Shown here in pieces: positions 1-5,546 of a stretch of 5,546 nt of DNA. How positions within the stretch are numbered: position 1 is the first letter of the stretch; each line of letters begins with the position of its first letter. The stretch is from the NCBI GenBank assembly GCA_002404375.1, contig DHJO01000016.1, positions 19,253 through 24,798 on the forward strand, written 5' to 3'. This stretch comes from Gemmatimonadales bacterium UBA4718 (lineage in GTDB: Bacteria > Gemmatimonadota > Gemmatimonadetes > Gemmatimonadales > Gemmatimonadaceae). Both the position numbers and the translations under genes were made by a program. The notes under the pieces are model-generated. The model was not told the origin of the DNA and made no database searches. It saw nothing but the letters and a program-made list of their open reading frames with translations.

Positions 1-353
1 GCGCGCGTGACGTTCATCGGGCCAATAAGGCTCGTGCTCAACTGTTGCTCCATGTGCTCCGGCGTCAGCTCCTCGAAGTAGCCCGCATAAAAGCTGGCAG
101 CATTGTTGACCAGCACGTCAATGCGCCCGAACCGATCGGCGGCGGCCCGCACCGCTGCCTCGGCATCACCCGGCTTTGTCACGTCCAGCTCGACCGCGAG
201 CAGGTCCTTCGACTTACCCAAGACCCTGGACAAGCGGTCGCGGTCACGGCCTGAGGCGACAACCGCGTGGCCGGCCGCCAAAGCGGCTTTGGCGAAATCG
301 ACGCCCATGCCGCGGCCGGCTCCAGTGATAAACCAAATCTTCTTCTTACTCAT
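1..353 (-). CDS. Short-chain dehydrogenase/reductase (SDR), N-terminal part, cut by window edge
   Basis: This is the first 117 residues of a classical SDR, an NAD(P)-dependent oxidoreductase that is probably cytoplasmic. The frame is open to base 1, so the C-terminal half, with the catalytic Ser and YxxxK, lies outside the window. The Rossmann start is clear: a beta strand, then TGAGRGMG (residues 10-17, the TGxxxGxG cofactor motif), the LDVT segment at 56-59 and the NNA motif at 83-85. A basic residue after the second strand (SGRDRDR, 34-40) hints at NADP(H), which is an inference. The ATG is preceded by AAAAGGGAGA at 358-367 with good spacing, which fixes the start. The gene begins 23 bp after the aldo/keto reductase stop on the same strand, so the two are probably co-transcribed. 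The conserved helix-4 Asn (usually TNxxG) is Ser108 here (TSLIG). The substrate cannot be told. Confidence 0.93.
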   Translation of the reverse strand, partial: MSKKKIWFITGAGRGMGVDFAKAALAAGHAVVASGRDRDRLSRVLGKSKDLLAVELDVTKPGDAEAAVRAAADRFGRIDVLVNNAASFYAGYFEELTPEHMEQQLSTSLIGPMNVTR

Positions 354-376
354 GACATCTCCCTTTTCTATCCGCT

Positions 377-2382
<2,006 letters not shown>

Positions 2383-2470
2383 CCGCCCGATCTTCAGCCG
2401 GTTTTACGCGGCGAGTTGCTTAACCTCCGGCCCACTTCGCGGCGACGACTTCGATGCGCTCTTCGCTGTA

Positions 2471-2507
2471 GCGATGAGGCGATGGCTTCCTGGGGTGCGC
2501 TCATCGC
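2471..2507. repeat. Perfect 8-bp inverted repeat with 21-base loop
   Basis: GCGATGAG at 2471-2478 is the exact reverse complement of CTCATCGC at 2500-2507. It lies about 90 bp after the LysR stop, in a 205-bp spacer (2383-2587) that holds no convincing gene. No T-run follows, so it is not a canonical intrinsic terminator. It could be a structured 3' end, an operator or chance. Confidence 0.5.
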
Positions 2508-2529
2508 AACCGCCCCTCGCATTGGGCCG

Positions 2530-2546
2530 AAACTAAAAACTAAGTT
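2530..2546. promoter_or_regulatory. AT-rich island with tandem AAACTAA repeat upstream of the DUF4386 pair
   Basis: AAACTAA occurs twice in direct succession (2530-2536 and 2537-2543) and runs into the palindrome AACT-A-AGTT (2538-2546). It is the most AT-rich spot in an otherwise GC-rich stretch and lies about 40-60 bp before the DUF4386 gene start, where a promoter is expected. TTGGGC at 2522-2527 and TAAGTT at 2541-2546 are poor promoter boxes with too short a spacer, so the promoter itself is not assigned. Confidence 0.35.
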
Positions 2547-2587
2547 ATTCGTATTGGCGACTAACGCTCTTCTCGAGGACACCCGTC

Positions 2588-3331
2588 ATGCCGTCCGACA
2601 CATCCACCGAACCATCCCCACTCTTCGGCGCCCGCATGGCCGGCGCGTTGTGGCTGATCGTCATCCTTGCCAGCATCGTAGCCATCATCGCCGAGGCCTC
2701 CCTCGACTTGCACGGCGACCCGGGAACGTTGGCCGCGAATGTGCTGGCGTCCGCGTCAAAGATCCGTCTCATCTTCGTCGCCCTTTTCTTCGGCAAGATC
2801 TGCTACATCGGCGTCACAGTCCTCCTCTACGAGCTGCTCAAACCGGTCAACAAGAGCGTCGCCCTGTTTGGCGCGTTTTGCGGTCTTGCCGGCCTCCTTA
2901 CCGGGGCAGGCGGCTCCATTAACCTGCTCACCGCCCTCTCGCTGCTCGAGGAGGCGCGACGCGCAACCGAGCCGGTTGCCAGTCAGCTGCGGGGCGTGGT
3001 GAAGATCCTGCTCGGTGCCGAGGGATTCAACGGGGAGGACGTCTTTTTTGGATGTCAGATGCTATCCGTCGGTTATCTGATCGTCCGCTCGTATTTCGTC
3101 CCGCGAGCAATCGGAGTACTGGTGGTCCTCGGAGGCTTGAGCTTCCTCATCACCTCGTTCACGACTCTCATGGCGCCGGCGCTTGGCGCCCGGGTGGCAC
3201 CGCTGATCCTGCCGATTGTTGCGCTCGGAGAAGGCTCGCTGGCGCTGTGGCTGCTTGTGAGAGGCGTGAACGTCGAGCAGTGGCGATCGGCGACAGCCCG
3301 CCCTTCCGCGATCGATCCGGCGGCACGATGA
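2588..3331 (+). CDS. DUF4386-type integral membrane protein (first of a pair)
   Basis: This 247-residue protein has about six hydrophobic helices, at roughly 17-37, 60-82, 92-118, 151-168, 174-196 and 204-224, and hydrophilic ends, so it should sit in the inner membrane. The features recalled for DUF4386 are present: ARMAGALWLIVILA near the N-terminus, AANVLASASKIRL before the second helix, LLYELLKPVNKSVAL in the loop after it, and GYLIVRSYFVPRAIGVL between the fourth and fifth helices. The family has no established function that I know of, and no catalytic motif is visible. A charged stretch, EEARRATEPVASQLRG (121-136), follows the third helix. The ATG has GAGG 9 bases upstream (2575-2578). 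The stop overlaps the start of the next, paralogous gene, so the two are translationally coupled and may work together. Confidence 0.88.
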   Translation: MPSDTSTEPSPLFGARMAGALWLIVILASIVAIIAEASLDLHGDPGTLAANVLASASKIRLIFVALFFGKICYIGVTVLLYELLKPVNKSVALFGAFCGLAGLLTGAGGSINLLTALSLLEEARRATEPVASQLRGVVKILLGAEGFNGEDVFFGCQMLSVGYLIVRSYFVPRAIGVLVVLGGLSFLITSFTTLMAPALGARVAPLILPIVALGEGSLALWLLVRGVNVEQWRSATARPSAIDPAAR

Positions 3332-4038
3332 CCGAGCCGGACGCGATTCAGCGCCGATGGGCTCGAGTCGTGGGTTTCAGCTACCTCTTCGCACTCGCGC
3401 CTGCGGTCTTCGCCGAGTTCTACGTGTCGGGTCGGCTCGTCTCTGACAATGCCATCGTGACGGCTCAGAATATCATTGCACACGAACGGTTATTTCGACT
3501 CGGCATTGCCAGCAATCTGCTGGTTTTTGCGACCGATGTGCTGCTGGTCACAGCACTCTATATCGTCCTCGAGCGGGTGAATCGGCGACTGGCTCTGCTC
3601 GCCACGTTTTTTCGCCTCATCGAAACCACGATCCTCATCGTCGCGGCGCTCAACGATTTTTATGTACTGCGTCTTCTCAGCGGGGCGAGCTATCTCACGA
3701 CCGTAAACTCCGGTGAATTGGCGGCGCTGGCGCGCGTGAGCATCGGAGCGCACGGCTCTGCGTATGGCATCGCTTTGCTTCTCTTTGGCTTTGGTTCGCC
3801 GGTGTTCTGCTACCTGTGGCTCAGGTCGGGATACATCCCCAAACCACTGGCCGTGTGGGGACTGCTCGCCTCGGTCTGGATCGGAGTCTGTGCTTTCACC
3901 TTCATCGTTTTCCCCGAGCTTACGAAGGTGATCACCGTCGGGTACTACGGCGGTCCGATCTTCTTGTTCGAGCTGACGATTGGTTTGTGGCTGCTCTTCA
4001 AGAGCCTCCGGCAAGGCACGCCAACGACCTCGACATGA
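3328..4038 (+). CDS. DUF4386-type integral membrane protein (second of a pair)
   Basis: This 236-residue protein is a diverged paralog of its upstream neighbour. It has six predicted membrane helices at about 14-34, 56-82, 88-110, 142-163, 173-196 and 206-225. The DUF4386 pattern is closer to type here: TAQNIIAHERLFRLGIASNLLVF (45-67), ALYIVLERVNRRLALLATFFRLIE (76-99) and YLWLRSGYIPKPLAVWGLL (162-180). The open frame extends upstream to 3052, but that part only shadows the first gene. The ATG at 3328 shares bases with the upstream stop (ATGA) and gives an N-terminus matching the family. No good ribosome site precedes it, so expression probably depends on ribosomes finishing the first gene. 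The function is unknown; a two-subunit membrane complex is possible but unproven. Confidence 0.9.
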   Translation: MTEPDAIQRRWARVVGFSYLFALAPAVFAEFYVSGRLVSDNAIVTAQNIIAHERLFRLGIASNLLVFATDVLLVTALYIVLERVNRRLALLATFFRLIETTILIVAALNDFYVLRLLSGASYLTTVNSGELAALARVSIGAHGSAYGIALLLFGFGSPVFCYLWLRSGYIPKPLAVWGLLASVWIGVCAFTFIVFPELTKVITVGYYGGPIFLFELTIGLWLLFKSLRQGTPTTST

Positions 4039-4049
4039 CCCGTCACACC

Positions 4050-4071
4050 AACTGGACCAGCCGCCGGTTTT
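4050..4071 (+). terminator. Weak candidate terminator after the DUF4386 pair
   Basis: AACTGG (4050-4055) can pair with CCGGTT (4064-4069), including one G-U pair, across an 8-base loop. Four T residues (4068-4071) close the structure. It sits 12 bp after the stop of the second DUF4386 gene, in a 50-bp gap between convergent genes. The short stem and short T-run make it a weak call. Read from the minus strand it is not terminator-like. Confidence 0.3.
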
Positions 4072-4088
4072 CTCATTGCTCGAGATTC

Positions 4089-4475
4089 CTACCCGACGAT
4101 GAGAACATAAGCAGCGGCTGCGATCACGAGTCGCGCTAGCCATCCAAGCGCGTGACTCACACCGAGCCTCGCGGAGTACTTCAAGTAGAGTGTGTTCGTC
4201 ACCGTCTGGGGCAGCGCCGCTGCGAGCCAGACGAGAACTGACAGCGCCATCGCCGGGCCGAACCCGTGTACTCCGATGCGATGCGCGAGTGCCAGAAAGG
4301 CCGCGGTGCCGAACACCGCCAGCACCATCGAGCCCGCGATTTTCCGGCTCTCCGGACCCGCGCGCCACATTTCAGGCGTCCTCATGTACTCGTCGTGGAA
4401 GATTACGCCAAAGAAAAGCCAATCGCTTAATGAAATACCGGCGGTTGCCGCAATGAGGGCGAGAAAAACACGCAT
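4089..4475 (-). CDS. Small four-helix membrane protein of unknown function
   Basis: This 128-residue hydrophobic protein has probable membrane helices at about 3-24, 46-65, 72-92 and 106-126. Between the first two is a polar loop, FHDEYMRTPEMWRAGPESRK (26-45), rich in charged residues. A polar segment, PQTVTNTLYLKYSARLG (89-105), separates the third and fourth. The size and layout resemble small uncharacterised membrane families such as DUF1761, but I cannot confirm membership. The frame is open to 4586. I chose the ATG at 4475 because GGGAGAG (4480-4486) precedes it, the protein then starts directly with a hydrophobic helix, and the extra 37 residues look non-coding. The gene is convergent with the DUF4386 pair and divergent from the DinB-like gene. 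No function is assigned. Confidence 0.75.
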   Translation of the reverse strand: MRVFLALIAATAGISLSDWLFFGVIFHDEYMRTPEMWRAGPESRKIAGSMVLAVFGTAAFLALAHRIGVHGFGPAMALSVLVWLAAALPQTVTNTLYLKYSARLGVSHALGWLARLVIAAAAYVLIVG

Positions 4476-4501
4476 TTGGCTCTCCCGTGGGGTTGTCCGA
4501 T

Positions 4502-4593
4502 CCCGCCAAAATATGACGCCCCATTCGCCGGCCTGCTCCGCGCCGAATGTAGGCGTCAGCGATGGGGACACTCGATCTTGTCCCAAAGGCGGG
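4502..4593. repeat. Nested inverted repeats between divergent genes
   Basis: Three sets of arms fill the gap between the small membrane protein and the DinB-like gene. The outer pair is CCCGCC (4502-4507) with GGCGGG (4588-4593). Inside it, TGACGCC (4514-4520) matches GGCGTCA (4552-4558) perfectly, continuing after a small internal loop as ATTCG (4523-4527) with CGAAT (4544-4548). A separate dyad, GGGACA (4565-4570) with TGTCCC (4579-4584), follows. The 4514-4558 element could form a 45-base hairpin in RNA or act as an operator. No T-run follows it. No confident promoter is seen in this gap. Confidence 0.5.
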
Positions 4594-4606
4594 GCAAATT
4601 ACTAAT

Positions 4607-4613
4607 GGAGGTG
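4607..4613 (+). promoter_or_regulatory. Strong ribosome binding site of the DinB-like gene
   Basis: GGAGGTG lies 5 bases before the ATG at 4619. It decides this start over the upstream in-frame ATG at 4562, which would lie inside the inverted-repeat region. Confidence 0.8.
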
Positions 4614-4618
4614 CATTG

Positions 4619-5104
4619 ATGACGCAGCGTGAATTCTATCTGGAGCGCCGGCGCGCCGAGATCCCTGTCTTCATGAAGGTTCTGAAGGCGTTGCCCGCCC
4701 AGAAACTCGATTACAAGCCACACGAACGCTCTCCATCGGCCGAGCAATTGATGTGGACTCTGACCAAGGAGCTCGGGTCGTGTCTGGATGCCGCTACTCA
4801 ATACAAGGCAGAATGGAGAACAGAACCACCGCCACCGTTTGACGAAATGCTGGATCTGTTCGAGCGATGGTCGAACGAGCTGACGGATCGCGTCGAAAAG
4901 ATGGACGACGCTTCCTGGAATCGGGTGGCGAAGTTCTACTACAACGGGAAGGTCGTCTCGGAACAGCCTGTCGGACAATTCCTCTGGTTCATCCTCTTCG
5001 ACGCGATCCACCACCGCGGCCAGCTCTCCGCGTATTTGCGGCCGATGGGTGCCAAGGTTCCGCCCATCTACGGTCCTTCGGCCGACAGTGCAACCATGGC
5101 CTGA
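4619..5104 (+). CDS. DinB-like four-helix-bundle protein
   Basis: This 161-residue protein fits the DinB/YfiT-like superfamily, small cytoplasmic four-helix bundles that often bind a divalent metal. Some members are thiol transferases (bacillithiol or mycothiol), and most have no known role. The helices are approximately 3-26, 39-64, 74-96 and 117-140. The C-terminal signature DAIHHRGQLSAYLRPMGAKVPPIYGPS (128-154) is typical of soil-bacterial members, as is the segment YKPHERSPSAEQLMWTL (32-48). Of the usual three metal-binding histidines only His131 and His132 in the last helix are evident. The second helix has no His, and the residue that often begins HxxHH is Asp128. The ligands may therefore differ, or metal binding may be lost. 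The start is set by a strong GGAGGTG. It stands alone, divergent from a small membrane protein gene. Confidence 0.88.
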   Translation: MTQREFYLERRRAEIPVFMKVLKALPAQKLDYKPHERSPSAEQLMWTLTKELGSCLDAATQYKAEWRTEPPPPFDEMLDLFERWSNELTDRVEKMDDASWNRVAKFYYNGKVVSEQPVGQFLWFILFDAIHHRGQLSAYLRPMGAKVPPIYGPSADSATMA

Positions 5105-5200
5105 CGAAGGAATGGAGGGGCGAAGGTGGCGATCATCCGGCCTAACGTTCACGCCTGTTGCCTCCGGCCACTCCATCCGTCCCTTGTGGGCGGGACCATA

Positions 5201-5218
5201 GGAGCGCTGTCGCGCTTC
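5201..5218 (+). other. Stable stem-loop in the leader of the exported-protein gene
   Basis: AGCGC (5203-5207) pairs perfectly with GCGCT (5212-5216) over a TGTC tetraloop. Two more pairs (G5201-C5218 and the wobble G5202-T5217) extend it to seven. It lies about 45 bp before the next start codon and 97 bp after the DinB-like stop. No T-run follows, so a leader structure is as likely as a terminator. A second, weaker dyad, GTCCC-N8-GGGAC (5179-5196), lies just before it. Confidence 0.4.
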
Positions 5219-5246
5219 CCAAATGCGAGTATCCCGCTGACAAACT

Positions 5247-5254
5247 AGAGGAGA
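5247..5254 (+). promoter_or_regulatory. Ribosome binding site of the exported-protein gene
   Basis: AGAGGAGA ends 8 bases before the ATG at 5263, a strong match with ordinary spacing that fixes the start. Confidence 0.75.
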
Positions 5255-5262
5255 TTTCGCAA

Positions 5263-5546
5263 ATGGTTGTGAAGAGAGTGGTTCAATTGGCAGCCGTCCT
5301 TGTTTCATTGGCTGTTGCCACAGCGGCGCAGGCGCAGAACGCACAGATCCGTCAGGGTTTCTGGTTCAGCGGAGGGCTCGGACTGGGCTCGCTCGGCTGC
5401 CAGAACTGCGGTACGTCGCGGGAGAACGGCATGACCGGCGACTTGTCACTCGGTGGAACGCTTTCGCCGAGATGGCTGCTTGGCGTCGGGACCTCGGGCT
5501 GGAGCAAGCCAGAGCAAGGCGGGAGATTGACGGTAGCGACGCTCGA
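5263..5546 (+). CDS. Exported, probably outer-membrane beta-barrel protein, N-terminal part, cut by window edge
   Basis: The first 94 residues are present and the frame is open to the window end. A Sec signal peptide is clear: basic start MVVKR, hydrophobic core VVQLAAVLVSLAVATAA, and an AQA cleavage site after about residue 24. The mature part begins with QIRQGFWFSGGLGLGSLG, then a Cys pair CQNC (46-49), then alternating strands MTGDLSLGGTLSPRWLLGVGTSGWSK (57-82). Repeated strands with small and aromatic residues suggest an outer-membrane beta-barrel. I recall similar glycine-rich openings in hypothetical secreted proteins of Gemmatimonadota. The two cysteines could form a disulfide. A lipoprotein is unlikely because no Cys stands at the cleavage site. 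A clear ribosome site precedes the start. The role is unknown. Confidence 0.8.
   Translation, partial: MVVKRVVQLAAVLVSLAVATAAQAQNAQIRQGFWFSGGLGLGSLGCQNCGTSRENGMTGDLSLGGTLSPRWLLGVGTSGWSKPEQGGRLTVATL

Noticed and set aside
3052..3327. N-terminal extension of the second DUF4386 gene
   Set aside because: These 92 codons overlap the 3' part of the first DUF4386 gene in another frame, and the translation is low-complexity and Arg-rich. The family-like sequence starts at 3328.
3490..4368. Long minus-strand open frame (292 codons) opposite the second DUF4386 gene
   Set aside because: Its translation is rich in Arg, Glu and Gly without domain character. It covers a clear membrane protein gene and part of another, so it is a shadow caused by GC-rich codon bias.
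4565..5196. GGGACA/TGTCCC (4565-4584) and GTCCC/GGGAC (5179-5196) as a repeat pair bracketing the DinB-like gene
   Set aside because: The arms are short and arranged in opposite order, and similar dyads are expected by chance in GC-rich DNA. I see no sign of a mobile element.
5140..5262. GCCTAAC near 5140-5146 resembling the start of an integron attC site
   Set aside because: No matching GTTRRRY end follows within the expected distance, and the surrounding genes lie on both strands, unlike a cassette array.
4556..5344. Minus-strand open frame (262 codons) opposite the DinB-like gene
   Set aside because: It runs through the DinB-like gene, the leader and the start of the exported-protein gene. 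It shows no recognisable domain, whereas the plus-strand genes have motifs and ribosome sites.

Overview
The window is about 5.5 kb of GC-rich bacterial chromosome with ordinary protein-coding genes. I infer Gemmatimonadota or a similar soil phylum. The basis is the style of the proteins: a secreted protein rich in GGLGLGSLG and LGGTLSP motifs, a DinB-like protein ending in HHRGQLSAYLRPMG, and DUF4386-type membrane proteins. This comes from recall, not from a database search. I see no RNA genes, CRISPR array, insertion sequence or integron.

Left part (1-2382): a redox module. An aldo/keto reductase gene and, 23 bp downstream, the start of a short-chain dehydrogenase/reductase gene (cut by the left window edge) run leftward as a likely operon. 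A LysR-type regulator is transcribed away from them across a 101-bp gap. That gap holds candidate LysR boxes and promoter elements, so the regulator most likely controls the two reductases and possibly itself.

Middle (2383-4038): a 205-bp spacer containing a strong inverted repeat and an AT-rich island with a 7-bp tandem repeat. It is followed by two tandem paralogous six-helix membrane proteins of the DUF4386 type, joined by an ATGA stop/start overlap. A weak terminator-like hairpin follows.

Right part (4039-5546): a small four-helix membrane protein on the minus strand, divergent from a DinB-like four-helix-bundle protein. The 143-bp gap between them is packed with nested inverted repeats. 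After the DinB-like gene comes a leader with a stable hairpin, then the beginning of an exported protein with a clear signal peptide, cut by the right window edge.

Nothing seen amounts to a new system. The points most worth a second look are the structured region at 4502-4593, the near-leaderless GTG start of the LysR gene, the Asn-to-Ser change at the usual SDR catalytic Asn position, and the incomplete metal-ligand set of the DinB-like protein.
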